64,000 nt of DNA from the NCBI RefSeq assembly GCF_014648915.1, contig NZ_BMSA01000009.1:124001-188000 (forward strand). The letters run 5' to 3'. Below are positions 24,885 to 34,899 of this stretch, piece by piece. The notes below the pieces were generated by a model. That model saw only the letters and a list, made by a program, of their open reading frames with translations. It was not told where the DNA came from and ran no database searches. A program made the position numbers and the translations under genes. This stretch comes from Streptomyces phaeofaciens (GTDB lineage: Bacteria > Actinomycetota > Actinomycetes > Streptomycetales > Streptomycetaceae). Position 1 is the stretch's first letter. Each line of letters opens with the position of its first letter.

Positions 24885-27257
24885 ATGGGCGAGCACGGTG
24901 TCGCCTCGGCAGCGGTGGACGCCCGGGGCCGGGTCCTCGCATGGAGTGCCGACGCACGCCGTCTGCTCGGACACGAGTCCGCGGAGGTGCTCGGCCGCCC
25001 GGCCGCCGACCTGCTGGCCGATCCCCTTCCGCCGTCCGCCCACCGCCGCCTGGTCGAGCCGGACCACTGGCGCGGCCGGGTGCACGTGCGGCACCGCGAC
25101 GGTCACCGGCTGGAACTGCAACTGGACGCGCACCCCCTGCGCGACGCCGCGGACGAGGTCCAGTGGTTCCTGACCGCCACCGTCCCGGAGCTCGCGACGC
25201 AGCTGCGGCGCTGGGCGCTGGAGCAGTTCCCCGTACCGGTCGCGCTCTTCGACCAGAGCGGGTTCGCGGTGTCCACCAACGCCGCCATGGAAGGCGTCAT
25301 GGGCCGGATGGAGCACGATCTCGTCGGCCGCCGCGTGGGCGAGTCGGCCGACGGATCGCGCCGGCTCAAGGGCTTCGAGGGCCTCGGCGAAGCCGTGGAC
25401 CGTGTCCTGCGGACGGGCGAGACCCTGCCGTACGAGGCATGGCTGCACGCGCCCGGCGAGCCCCGTGAACACGCCTGGCTGATCTCCCTCAGCCCCCTGC
25501 GTGACGACACCGGCGAAGTGCGGGGCATGTGCCTGGCCGCGATGGACAGCACCGAGCAGTTCCTCGCCCGCCGCCGGCTGAGCATGATCAACGAGTCCGG
25601 TTTCCGGATCGGCTCCACCCTGGACGTCTCCCGCACCGCCGAGGAACTCGCGGAGGTGTGCACGGACCACTTCGCCGACTTCGTCATCGTGGACCTGCTG
25701 GAGTCGGTCCTGGCCGACGAGGAGACGGCCGTCCCGCCCGGACCCGGGCTTCCGGTCTTTCGCCGCGCCGCCCAGCGGTCCGTGCTGGACGGCTGCCCCG
25801 AAGCCGTGATCCCGGTCGGCACCCGGCACACCTACGACGAGGCCTCGCCGCCGGGCCGCGCACTGCACACCGGGCGGGCGCTGCTGCACGCGGGCGAGGA
25901 CCTGGTCCGGGCGAAATGGGCAGCGGGCTCGCCCCTACGGGCCCGGCGTATCGAGGCCTACGGCATGCACTCCCTGATGGCGGTCCCGCTGCGCGCCCGC
26001 GGTGTCACCCTGGGCCTGTCGATCCTCGTCCGCCACCGCACCCCCCAGCCCTTCGACGAGGACGACCTGCTGCTCGCCGAGGAGCTGGCGGCCCGCGCCG
26101 CGCTGTGTGTCGACAACGCCCGCCGCTACACCCGCGAACGCGCCGTCGCACTCGGGCTCCAGCGCAGCCTCCTGCGCGACGGCGCGCCCCGGCAGGCGGC
26201 CGTCGAGGTCGCCTCCCGCTACCGGCCGGCCAGTTCCCGCGCCGGGATCGGCGGGGACTGGTTCGACGTCATCCGGCTGTCCGGAGCCCGGGTGGCGCTG
26301 GTGGTCGGCGATGTCGTCGGCCACGGGGTGCGGGCCTCGGCCACCATGGGCCGGCTGCGCACGGCCGTGCGGACGCTCGCCGACGTGGACCTCGCCCCGG
26401 ACGAACTGCTCACCCGGCTCGACGACATCGTGCTGCGCCTGGACGCCGAGTCCGACGACGCGCAGAGCGCGGAGAGCCCCGGCGAGATCGGCGCGACCTG
26501 CCTGTACGCGGTCTACGACCCCGTCTCGCGCTGCCTCTCCGCCGCCCGGGCCGGCCATCCGCCGCCGGCCGTCGTCACCCCGGACGGGGCGCCCCGGTTC
26601 CTCGACGTGTCCGCGGGGCCGCCGTTGGGTGTCGGCGGACTGCCCTTCGAGACCGCGGAGTTCGAACTTCCCGAGGGCAGTGTGCTCGCCCTCTACACGG
26701 ACGGCCTCGTCCAGGCCTCCGACCGCGACCTGGACGACGGACTCGGCCTGCTCCGCCAGGCCCTTCTCGGGGCCGGCGGTCCGCTGGAGGAGACCTGCGA
26801 GAAGGTCCTGGGCAGTCTGCTGCCGGAGCGCCCCGCCGACGACATCGCCCTGCTCCTGGCCCGTACCCGCGCGTTGGACGCCGGACAGGTCGCCACCTGG
26901 GACGTCCCGGCCGACCCGACGTCCGTCGCCCGCGCCCGCACCCTGGCCCGCGACCAACTGGCCGCCTGGCGGCTGGAGGACGCCTCCTTCGTCACCGAAC
27001 TCGTCGTCAGCGAACTGGTCACCAACGCCATCCGCTACGGCGGAGCCCCGATCCAGCTGCGGCTGATCCGTGACACCGCCCTCATCTGCGAGGTCTCGGA
27101 CTCCAGCGGCACCGCCCCCCACATGCGCCGCGCCCGCACCTTCGACGAGGGCGGCCGAGGCCTCCTCCTCGTGGCCCAGCTCACCCAGCGCTGGGGCAGC
27201 CGGCACACCCGCACCGGCAAGACCATCTGGGCCGAACAGGCCCTGCCCGCCGAGTAG
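24885..27257 (+). CDS. PAS-PAS-GAF-SpoIIE phosphatase with C-terminal HATPase
   Basis: 790 residues, soluble. Domains in order: PAS (about 5-105), a second PAS (about 110-220), GAF (about 235-420), PPM/SpoIIE phosphatase (about 430-650, with IGGDWFDVIRL, VVGDVVGHGV, ARAGHPPPAVV and LYTDGLVQAS), and an RsbW-like HATPase (about 670-790, with ELVVSELVTNAIRYGG and DEGGRGLLLVAQLTQRWG). Such proteins set anti-sigma/antagonist signalling in response to unknown stimuli. ATG at 24885 with GGAGAGAAGG just upstream. The Asp residues of the PPM metal site (GGDWFD, GDVVGHG) are present, so it should be active. Confidence 0.95.
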   Translation: MGEHGVASAAVDARGRVLAWSADARRLLGHESAEVLGRPAADLLADPLPPSAHRRLVEPDHWRGRVHVRHRDGHRLELQLDAHPLRDAADEVQWFLTATVPELATQLRRWALEQFPVPVALFDQSGFAVSTNAAMEGVMGRMEHDLVGRRVGESADGSRRLKGFEGLGEAVDRVLRTGETLPYEAWLHAPGEPREHAWLISLSPLRDDTGEVRGMCLAAMDSTEQFLARRRLSMINESGFRIGSTLDVSRTAEELAEVCTDHFADFVIVDLLESVLADEETAVPPGPGLPVFRRAAQRSVLDGCPEAVIPVGTRHTYDEASPPGRALHTGRALLHAGEDLVRAKWAAGSPLRARRIEAYGMHSLMAVPLRARGVTLGLSILVRHRTPQPFDEDDLLLAEELAARAALCVDNARRYTRERAVALGLQRSLLRDGAPRQAAVEVASRYRPASSRAGIGGDWFDVIRLSGARVALVVGDVVGHGVRASATMGRLRTAVRTLADVDLAPDELLTRLDDIVLRLDAESDDAQSAESPGEIGATCLYAVYDPVSRCLSAARAGHPPPAVVTPDGAPRFLDVSAGPPLGVGGLPFETAEFELPEGSVLALYTDGLVQASDRDLDDGLGLLRQALLGAGGPLEETCEKVLGSLLPERPADDIALLLARTRALDAGQVATWDVPADPTSVARARTLARDQLAAWRLEDASFVTELVVSELVTNAIRYGGAPIQLRLIRDTALICEVSDSSGTAPHMRRARTFDEGGRGLLLVAQLTQRWGSRHTRTGKTIWAEQALPAE

Positions 27258-27318
27258 TCGGCAGGCAAGCGAGGGGGGGCGTCCGGGCTCCGGCACCCCC
27301 GGCTGCCACACTGCTGGC

Positions 27319-27735
27319 GTGCTGTTGACGTGGATCGCCGAGGTGGCCGAGGAAACCCTGGTGCTCGAGCCGGCCGACCGGCGGCTGGAGCGGGAGGCCA
27401 ACACCTGGTTGCTCGGGGTGGACGACGAGGAGCGGCGGTCGCTGTCGGTCGCCGAGGTGGTGTCCGCCTTCGAAGGGGCGGCGGCGGCCCTGCGGGTCCG
27501 GATCCGGGCGCTGGGCTTCACGGGGGTGGCGACCTTCTACGTGTGGCACGACGAGCAGGCCGGCCAACTGCGGTGCTCGGTCGGATCGGTGAGTCCGCGG
27601 GAACTGCCCTTCGGCGCGGCCTATGTGCCCTCGCGCGAACTGGCGCCGATCGTCCAGGGCTTCCTGGCCGACGCCGGACCGGAGGAACTGCCCCCGCGGG
27701 TGTGGGTCTGCGGTGTGGGCGGCGCCGCGTCCTGA
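27319..27735 (+). CDS. Conserved hypothetical protein, 138 aa
   Basis: A soluble 138-residue protein, not assigned to a family by me. The middle (VVSAFEGAAAALRVRIRALG) is helical, followed by the strand-like ATFYVWHDEQAGQLRCSVGS and a C-terminal helix region (ELAPIVQGFLADAG). There is no signal peptide. The GTG at 27319 is the first sensible start; CACACT lies 7-12 nt upstream, suggesting leaderless expression. It reads the same way as the phosphatase gene 61 bp upstream. Confidence 0.72.
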   Translation: MLLTWIAEVAEETLVLEPADRRLEREANTWLLGVDDEERRSLSVAEVVSAFEGAAAALRVRIRALGFTGVATFYVWHDEQAGQLRCSVGSVSPRELPFGAAYVPSRELAPIVQGFLADAGPEELPPRVWVCGVGGAAS

Positions 27736-27868
27736 GGGCGACGCCGTCCGGGAAGGGGCGGCCGGCTCACGGGTCCGCGAGGGTCAGGAGATGTTCCCTC
27801 CCCTCCGAGGGGAGCGCCGGCGGCCCGCCACCGCCGGCGGCACTTCACAGAACCCGCACACGACCCCC

Positions 27869-27897
27869 GGCACACTTTAAGTTTCAAGCGCTACGCT
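27869..27897 (+). promoter_or_regulatory. Promoter with MarR-like operator in the spacer
   Basis: The 14-bp inverted repeat CTTTAAGTTTCAAG (27875-27888, pattern CTTnAAnnTTnAAG, 10 of 14 symmetric) lies between a weak -35-like GGCACA (27869-27874) and a -10-like TACGCT (27892-27897). This position suits steric repression of the FAD oxidoreductase gene that starts at 27975. MarR-family proteins commonly bind such CTT/AAG palindromes; no marR gene is adjacent, so the regulator is unknown. Confidence 0.55.
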
Positions 27898-27974
27898 CGT
27901 CGCCGTACCGAGTGGCCGAGGACGCCCACACGCCGTGCCGCTCGCATCCCCCCCACCAGGCACAGGAGACGCGC

Positions 27975-29081
27975 GTGCACGACGGCGACGTAGTGGTGAT
28001 CGGCGGCGGTTACGGCGGCGTCCGGCTCGCCCGGCGACTGGACGCGACGGCGCGGGTCACCCTGGTGGACCGCAAGGACGTCTTCTTCCACCGCATCGCG
28101 TCCCTGCGTGCCGGGGTGCGCCCCGAGTGGTCGGCGACCCCCTTCATCCCGTACGACCGGCTGCTGCGCAGCGGCCGTGTCGTCGTGGGCAAGGCGGTCC
28201 GGATCGACACCGGGCAGCGCCAGGTCGTCCTGGCCTCGGGGGAGCGGCTGCCGTACGACGTGGTGGTGATCGCCACCGGCGCCGACTACCCCGAGCCGGC
28301 CCGCTTCACCGGCACCACCACCGAGGAGGCGAGGAAGGCGTTCGCCTTCCACCAGCGCAAGATCGCCGCGGCCGAGCACGTCCTCGTCGTCGGCGGCGGG
28401 CCCTCCGGCGTCGAACTGAGCGCCGAGATACGCCTGGCCCGGCCGGACGCCCGGGTCACCCTCGCCCACGCCGGGCCGGCGCTGCTCGACTCCACTGGCA
28501 GCGAGCGGGCCGGGCGCCGGGCCCGGACCTGGCTGGAGTCCCACGACGTGGACGTCCGGCTCGACTCGTTCATGTCCCCCGGCAACGACTTCGGCACCTA
28601 CCGTGACGCGCACGGCGGCCTCGTCGACGCGGACCTCTCCTTCTGGGCGACGGGCACCACCCCCAACACGCTCTGGCTGCGGCTGGCCGGCCACGGCGAC
28701 TGGCTGAACCCGGCCGGGCAGGTCAAGGTCGACCGGACGCTCCGGGTCGACGGCCGGCCGGACGTGTACGCGGTCGGCGACGTCAACGACGCCACCGAAC
28801 TCAAGATCACCCCGGCCGCGCTCGCCCAGGCCGACCTCGCCGCCCACAACATCCGCGCCCATCTGCGCGGTTCGGGCCGGCACCGCAGGGAGCCGCGCCT
28901 CTACCGGCCGGTCGAGCGCACGCCGATCATCGTGCCCTTCGGCCCGGCCGACGGACTGACCGTGCTGCCCGTGCCGGGCGGCGACACCGCCGTCCTCGGC
29001 GGCCGCACCTCCGTCCTCGCCAAGGCGAAGACCCTGATGACCCCGTACATGAGGCGGCAGCTCGGCTACACCGCCGCCTGA
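27975..29081 (+). CDS. FAD-dependent NAD(P)H oxidoreductase (NDH-2/AIF-like)
   Basis: 368 residues. FAD-binding motif VVVIGGGYGGVRLARRLD (about residues 6-23), NAD(P)-binding motif VLVVGGGPSGVELSAEI (about 136-152), ATGADYPEPARF and the FAD-contacting DVYAVGDVNDATELK near residue 265. Family members are type II NADH dehydrogenases or AIFM2-like quinone reductases. GTG at 27975 has AGGAG 7 nt upstream. No C-terminal membrane helix is obvious. It is probably under the MarR-like operator at 27875-27888. Confidence 0.9.
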   Translation: MHDGDVVVIGGGYGGVRLARRLDATARVTLVDRKDVFFHRIASLRAGVRPEWSATPFIPYDRLLRSGRVVVGKAVRIDTGQRQVVLASGERLPYDVVVIATGADYPEPARFTGTTTEEARKAFAFHQRKIAAAEHVLVVGGGPSGVELSAEIRLARPDARVTLAHAGPALLDSTGSERAGRRARTWLESHDVDVRLDSFMSPGNDFGTYRDAHGGLVDADLSFWATGTTPNTLWLRLAGHGDWLNPAGQVKVDRTLRVDGRPDVYAVGDVNDATELKITPAALAQADLAAHNIRAHLRGSGRHRREPRLYRPVERTPIIVPFGPADGLTVLPVPGGDTAVLGGRTSVLAKAKTLMTPYMRRQLGYTAA

Positions 29082-29286
29082 ACCGCCGGCCGCACGCCAC
29101 GGCGTCCGGGCAGGCCGGCCGTCGCGGCCGGCTCCGCCGCGCGGGCCGGGCAGAGCGGGGATCGTCACCGGGTCCGACGCCATCTCCCGTGAGAGGCGGG
29201 CCGGTTCGGGCCGAGGGCCGGCGGCGGGGGCGCCGCCGGTGCGGCAGGGGGCCGTCCGGGCCGGCTGTGACTTCCCCCACCTGCTC

Positions 29287-29316
29287 TTGCCCGAGCGGGT
29301 AAGGCTTACCTACGTT
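29287..29316 (+). promoter_or_regulatory. Promoter with iron-box-like palindrome
   Basis: A -35-like TTGCCC (29287-29292) and a -10-like TACGTT (29311-29316) are 18 bp apart and 7 nt before the ATG at 29324. The spacer contains GGTAAGGCTTACC (29298-29310), a perfect 6+1+6 palindrome. Its surroundings match 13 of 19 bases of the DmdR/IdeR iron box consensus. This would allow iron-dependent repression of the two small genes downstream. Confidence 0.55.
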
Positions 29317-29323
29317 CGTCCGC

Positions 29324-29605
29324 ATGTCCTCCCATGGCCCCACCTTTCCCGGCGTACCGGACCGGTCCGGTACGCCCGCCCCGGTCGCCTTCGACGTGGA
29401 TCTGAGCGCGCACGAGATGCTCCGGCGGGCTCATGTCCTGGACGCCCTCGGCCCCGACTGGGACCCCGGCGCGGCCCTGCGCGGCGAGGAGGAGGCGTAC
29501 GCCCTGCTGTACTCCGGCCTCGACGCGGAGCAGCAGCGCGTCCACGACGAGCTGGTGGCGGCGGGGGTGCTCCCCGGGCGAGGGGGCGGCCATGCTGCCC
29601 CTTGA
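29324..29605 (+). CDS. DUF6400 family small protein
   Basis: 93 residues, soluble. It contains VDLSAHEMLRRAHVLDALGP, DWDPGAALRGEEEAYALLYS and an acidic helical C-terminal part (LDAEQQRVHDELVAAGVLP), the pattern of DUF6400, of unknown function. The transcript appears leaderless: the -10 box ends 7 nt before the ATG. The stop overlaps the next gene by 14 nt, so the two are coupled. The promoter carries an iron-box-like palindrome. Confidence 0.83.
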   Translation: MSSHGPTFPGVPDRSGTPAPVAFDVDLSAHEMLRRAHVLDALGPDWDPGAALRGEEEAYALLYSGLDAEQQRVHDELVAAGVLPGRGGGHAAP

Positions 29606-29852
29606 CCCGCAGGCCGACGTCGGCCGCCGCGCCTGGGTGGCCTGCCCCAACTGCGACGACCGGCAGGGCTGCGACCCGTGCGCCGAGGGGCGCAGCTGCT
29701 CCGCGCACTGGCGCTACCTGCTGTCCAACACCGGCAGCCTGCTCCACCTCCAGTGCCCGTCCTGCACCCACACCTGGACGCACGAGACGCACTTCGGCGC
29801 CACCCGTTCCCGCTGGGAGCGAGTGATCAGCGGCCTGCGCCCGCCCCGCTGA
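29592..29852 (+). CDS. Small zinc-ribbon-type protein, 86 aa
   Basis: 86 residues with many cysteines in CxxC-type pairs (CPNCDDRQGCDPC, CSAHWRYLLSNTG, LQCPSCTHTWTH), so probably a double zinc ribbon. The ATG at 29592 has AGGGGGCGG just upstream and lies inside the last 14 nt of the DUF6400 gene in another frame, indicating coupled translation. The pair is the only thing downstream of the iron-box-like promoter. Function unknown; metal binding is inferred from the cysteines. Confidence 0.78.
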   Translation: MLPLDPQADVGRRAWVACPNCDDRQGCDPCAEGRSCSAHWRYLLSNTGSLLHLQCPSCTHTWTHETHFGATRSRWERVISGLRPPR

Positions 29853-30053
29853 ACAGGGGCGAAGGCCGACGAGGTCCGGCGCCGCGGCGGGCCCGCTCGC
29901 GGCCGACGGCCTCCGCGGTGAGGCCGGACGGCGGAGCGACGCCCGCTTTCGGATGACCCCACCGTCTGTCTCCGGGGACGGCGCGGCGGCGCGGCCCAGG
30001 ATCGCAGGCGGCCGGGGAGTCCCGGCGCGCCCTTCGTCCGCCCGGAGGCAGCC

Positions 30054-31784
30054 GTGCGCATCCTGCTCGTCGCCAGCGCGTTCAACAGCCTCACCCAGCG
30101 TGTGCACGCCGAGCTGCGCGACCGCGGCCACCTGGTGGCACTGGAACTCGCCCTGCCGGACGGCTCGTTGACGGAAGCCGTGCGCCGGCACGCCCCTCAG
30201 CTCGTCGTCGCCCCGATGCTGCGGACGGCGATCCCCGAGGAGGTGTGGTCGGCGTACACCTGTCTGGTCGTCCACCCGGGACCGGTGGGCGACCGAGGGC
30301 CGTCCTCGCTGGACTGGGCGATCCACGAGGGCGCCGAGGAGTGGGGCGTCACCGTCCTGCGGGCCGACGCCGAGATGGACGCCGGCGACGTGTGGGCCGC
30401 GATGCCGTGCCGGGTCCCGCCGGTGGCCAAGAGCGACCTGTACCGGGGCGAGATCGCCGACGCCGCCCTCGCGGCCGTCCTGCTCGCCGTGGAGCGGTTC
30501 GCCGACGGGTCCTACGTGCCGCGCCGGCAGGGCCCGACGGCGCGGGTCCGGCCGTACCTCGACCAGGGCGTCCGGCGGATCGACTGGACCGAGGACTCCA
30601 CCCGGACCGTCCTGCGCAGGCTGCGGGCGGCGGACTCGCAGCCCGGCGTCCTGGACGAGCTGCTCGGCGGCGAGTGGTACCTGCACGGCGGCCACCCCGA
30701 GGGGCTGCTGCGCGGACGCCCCGGCGAACTGCTGGCCACCCGGGCCGGCGCGGTCTGCCGGGCCACCCGTGACGGCGCGGTCTGGATCCCCGAGCTACGG
30801 GCCCGGCGGCTGCCCGAGGGGCCGCCCACCTTCAAGCTGCCCGCCGTGCTCGCCCTCGGTGACCTGCTGCCGCCGCTGCCCGAGCACGCCCCGCCCGTGC
30901 TGCCCGACGCGGGCGACCCCGCCCGGGCGGACACCTGGACGGACATCCGCTACCGGGAGGACGGGGCCGTGGGCTTCCTCGGCTGGTCCTTCCCGGGCGG
31001 CGCCATGAGCACCGACCGGTGCCGGCGCCTGCTGGCCGCCTACCGGGAAGCCTGTACGCGCCCCACGTCGGTGCTGGTGCTGGGCGGCGAGCGGGACTTC
31101 TTCTCCAACGGGATCCACCTCAACGTCATCGAGGCCGCCGCCGACCCGGCCGCCGAGTCCTGGGCGAACATCAACGCCATCGACGACCTGGTCGAGGCGG
31201 TCCTGACCACCACGGACCGGCTGGTCGTCGCGGCGGTCGGGGGCAACGCCGCCGCGGGCGGGGTGATGCTCGCCCTGGCCGCCGACGAGGTGTGGTGCCG
31301 CTCGGGAGCCGTGCTCAACCCCCACTACCGCCTGATGGGGCTCTACGGCTCGGAGTACTGGACCCACACCCTGCCCCGCCGGGTGGGCCCGGCGGCGGCC
31401 GAGCGGCTCATGGCGGATGCGCTGCCGGTGAGCGCGGCGAGCGCCCTGCGCCTCGGTCTCGTCGACCGGGTCCTGGACTGCGCCCCCGGTGCGTTCGCGA
31501 CGGAGACCGGGGCCCTGGCGGCCCGGCTGGCGGCCCGGCCGGCGACGGCGGCCCGGATCACGGCGAAGAAGGCGGAACAGGAGCGCCGGGAGGCCGAGAC
31601 CCCGCTGGCCGCCGTCCGGGACCGGGAGCTGTCCCGGATGCGCCGCGCCTTCGACGACCCGACCGCCCCGTACCACACCCTGCGTCACGCCTTCGTCACC
31701 AAGAAGCGCGCCGGCGGGACCCCGCCGCACCTCGCGCGGTTCCCGGCCGCGAAGGGCGCCGCTGCCCCGTTCTCGTCGTCGTAA
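30054..31784 (+). CDS. hypX: HypX/HoxX-type hydrogenase CO-ligand synthesis protein
   Basis: 576 residues in two parts. The N-terminal half (about 1-230) is formyltransferase-like, with VVHPGPVGDRGPSSLDWAIH and DAEMDAGDVWA. The C-terminal half (about 290-560) is enoyl-CoA hydratase/isomerase-like, with VLGGERDFFSNGIHLN and NAAAGGVMLALAADEVW. HypX makes the CO ligand of the NiFe site from formyl-tetrahydrofolate under aerobic conditions. GTG with GGAGG about 6 nt upstream. It begins the hydrogenase island, 156 bp before the small subunit, and its presence fits oxygen-dependent metabolism. Confidence 0.9.
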   Translation: MRILLVASAFNSLTQRVHAELRDRGHLVALELALPDGSLTEAVRRHAPQLVVAPMLRTAIPEEVWSAYTCLVVHPGPVGDRGPSSLDWAIHEGAEEWGVTVLRADAEMDAGDVWAAMPCRVPPVAKSDLYRGEIADAALAAVLLAVERFADGSYVPRRQGPTARVRPYLDQGVRRIDWTEDSTRTVLRRLRAADSQPGVLDELLGGEWYLHGGHPEGLLRGRPGELLATRAGAVCRATRDGAVWIPELRARRLPEGPPTFKLPAVLALGDLLPPLPEHAPPVLPDAGDPARADTWTDIRYREDGAVGFLGWSFPGGAMSTDRCRRLLAAYREACTRPTSVLVLGGERDFFSNGIHLNVIEAAADPAAESWANINAIDDLVEAVLTTTDRLVVAAVGGNAAAGGVMLALAADEVWCRSGAVLNPHYRLMGLYGSEYWTHTLPRRVGPAAAERLMADALPVSAASALRLGLVDRVLDCAPGAFATETGALAARLAARPATAARITAKKAEQERREAETPLAAVRDRELSRMRRAFDDPTAPYHTLRHAFVTKKRAGGTPPHLARFPAAKGAAAPFSSS

Positions 31785-31919
31785 ACCCGTGCGCACCCCG
31801 CTGCCGTCGGATTCACCGGAACGGCCCCCTACGGCATCCCGCCGAGCCCGGACCGCTGGTACCAAGAATTGCGAGAACCGAGAACACTGCGGGTCGAAAT
31901 ACAGGCTTTCATCCCCATA

Positions 31920-31932
31920 CCTCCCCAGGAGG
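31920..31932 (+). promoter_or_regulatory. Hairpin covering the hydrogenase ribosome site
   Basis: CCTCC (31920-31924), a CCA loop and GGAGG (31928-31932) form a 5-bp all-GC-rich stem that includes the Shine-Dalgarno AGGAGG of the hydrogenase small subunit gene (ATG 31941). The structure could modulate translation, or be a chance pairing of a strong ribosome site with a nearby CCTCC. Confidence 0.4.
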
Positions 31933-31940
31933 CGGTCCCC

Positions 31941-33029
<1,089 letters not shown>

Positions 33030-33114
33030 CGGCCCGTCGCCACTGACCGCCCCTCTGGTTTCGCGCACACCCCCACCCGGATCCACTCCCGCAACGAAGG
33101 GCACGGCACAGACG

Positions 33115-34899
33115 ATGGCAGCGAGGACGAAGGCGGCCGGCGACGGCAGCGGCCTGGTGGAGATGGCCTGGGACCCGATCACCCGGATCGTGGGCTCCCT
33201 GGGCATCCACACGAAGATCGACTTCAAGCAGAAGCGGGTCGCGGAGTGCTACAGCACCTCGTCGGTCTTCCGCGGCTACAGCGTCTTCATGCGCGGCAAG
33301 GACCCCCGCGACGCGCACTTCATCACCAGCCGGATCTGCGGGATCTGCGGCGACAACCACGCCACCTGCTCGGTGTACGCGCAGAACATGGCGTACGGCG
33401 TCAAGCCCCCGCACCTCGGTGAGTGGATCATCAACCTGGGCGAGTCCGCGGAGTACATGTTCGACCACAACATCTTCCAGGAGAACCTGGTCGGGGTCGA
33501 CTACTGCGAGAAGATGGTCAAGGAGACCAACCCCGGCGTCCTCGAACTCGCCGAGCGCACCGAGGCCCCGCACGCCGCCGAGCACGGCTACCGCACGATC
33601 GCCGACATCATGCGCTCGCTGAACCCCCTGGAGGGCGAGTTCTACCGCGAGGCCCTCCAGGTCAGCCGGTACACGCGCGAGATGTTCTGCCTCATGGAGG
33701 GCCGCCATGTGCACCCCTCCACGCTCTACCCGGGCGGTGTCGGCACGGTCGCCTCCGTGCAGCTCTTCACGGACTACCTCAGCCGCCTCATGCGGTACGT
33801 GGAGTTCATGAAGCGTGTCGTGCCGCTGCACGACGACCTGTTCGACTTCTTCTACGAGGCACTGCCCGGGTACGAGGAGGTCGGCCGCCGCCGCGTCCTG
33901 CTCGGCTGCTGGGGCGCGCTCAACGACCCCGAGTACTGCGACTTCACCTACGCCAACATGAGCGAGTGGGGCCGGCGGATGTTCGTCACGCCCGGCGTCG
34001 TCGTGGACGGCAAGCTGGTCACCAACGACCTCACCGAGATCAACCTCGGCATCCGCATCCTTCTGGGCAGCTCCTACTACGAGGACTGGCAGGGCCAGGA
34101 GCAGTTCGTCACCCACGACCCGCTCGGCAACCCGGTCGACCCGCGCCACCCCTGGAACCAGCACACCATCCCCGCCCCGCAGAAGCGGGACTTCGACGAC
34201 AAGTACAGCTGGGTCATGTCGCCCCGCTGGTTCGACGGCAAGGACCACCTCGCCCTGGACACCGGCGGCGGCCCCATCGCCCGCCTGTGGTCCACCGCCC
34301 TGTCCGGACTCGTCGACATCGGCTACGTCAAGGCCACCGGCCACAGCGTGGTCATCAACCTGCCGCGCACCATGACCAAGCCGGAGACCACCTTCGAGTG
34401 GAAGATCCCGAAGTGGTCCAACGCGCTGGAACGCAACCGCGCGCGCACCTACTTCCAGGCCTACGCCGCCGCCGTCGCCCTGCACTGCGCGGAGAAGGGC
34501 CTGGAGGAGGTACGCGCCGGACGCACCCAGACCTGGGAGAAGTTCGAGGTCCCCGAGGAGAGCATCGGCGTCGGCTTCACCGAGGCCGTCCGCGGCGTCC
34601 TCTCCCACCACATGGTGATCCGCGACGGCAAGATCGCCAACTACCACCCGTACCCGCCGACCCCCTGGAACGCCAGCGTCCGCGACTCCTACGGCACCCC
34701 GGGCCCGTACGAGGACGCCGTGCAGAACACCCCGATCTTCGAGGAGAACCCGCCGCAGAACTTCAAGGGCATCGACATCATGCGGGCCGTCCGCAGCTTC
34801 GACCCCTGTCTGCCCTGCGGCGTCCACATGTACGTCGGCGGCGGCAAGACCGTGAAGACCATGCACGTCCCCACCGGCCTGAGCGGACTCGGCGGATGA
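33115..34899 (+). CDS. hhyL: [NiFe] hydrogenase large subunit, group 1h
   Basis: 594 residues carrying the bimetallic active site. The L1 motif is RICGICGDNHATC (Cys75, Cys78) and the L2 motif DPCLPCGVH (Cys565, Cys568, His571). A 23-residue tail (MYVGGGKTVKT...) follows His571 and should be removed by the maturation protease encoded at 38195. The whole sequence fits the group 1h enzymes that oxidise atmospheric H2 in Streptomyces and mycobacteria. Its stop overlaps the next gene by ATGA, starting a chain of coupled genes. ATG start, with a weak ribosome site. Confidence 0.97.
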   Translation: MAARTKAAGDGSGLVEMAWDPITRIVGSLGIHTKIDFKQKRVAECYSTSSVFRGYSVFMRGKDPRDAHFITSRICGICGDNHATCSVYAQNMAYGVKPPHLGEWIINLGESAEYMFDHNIFQENLVGVDYCEKMVKETNPGVLELAERTEAPHAAEHGYRTIADIMRSLNPLEGEFYREALQVSRYTREMFCLMEGRHVHPSTLYPGGVGTVASVQLFTDYLSRLMRYVEFMKRVVPLHDDLFDFFYEALPGYEEVGRRRVLLGCWGALNDPEYCDFTYANMSEWGRRMFVTPGVVVDGKLVTNDLTEINLGIRILLGSSYYEDWQGQEQFVTHDPLGNPVDPRHPWNQHTIPAPQKRDFDDKYSWVMSPRWFDGKDHLALDTGGGPIARLWSTALSGLVDIGYVKATGHSVVINLPRTMTKPETTFEWKIPKWSNALERNRARTYFQAYAAAVALHCAEKGLEEVRAGRTQTWEKFEVPEESIGVGFTEAVRGVLSHHMVIRDGKIANYHPYPPTPWNASVRDSYGTPGPYEDAVQNTPIFEENPPQNFKGIDIMRAVRSFDPCLPCGVHMYVGGGKTVKTMHVPTGLSGLGG

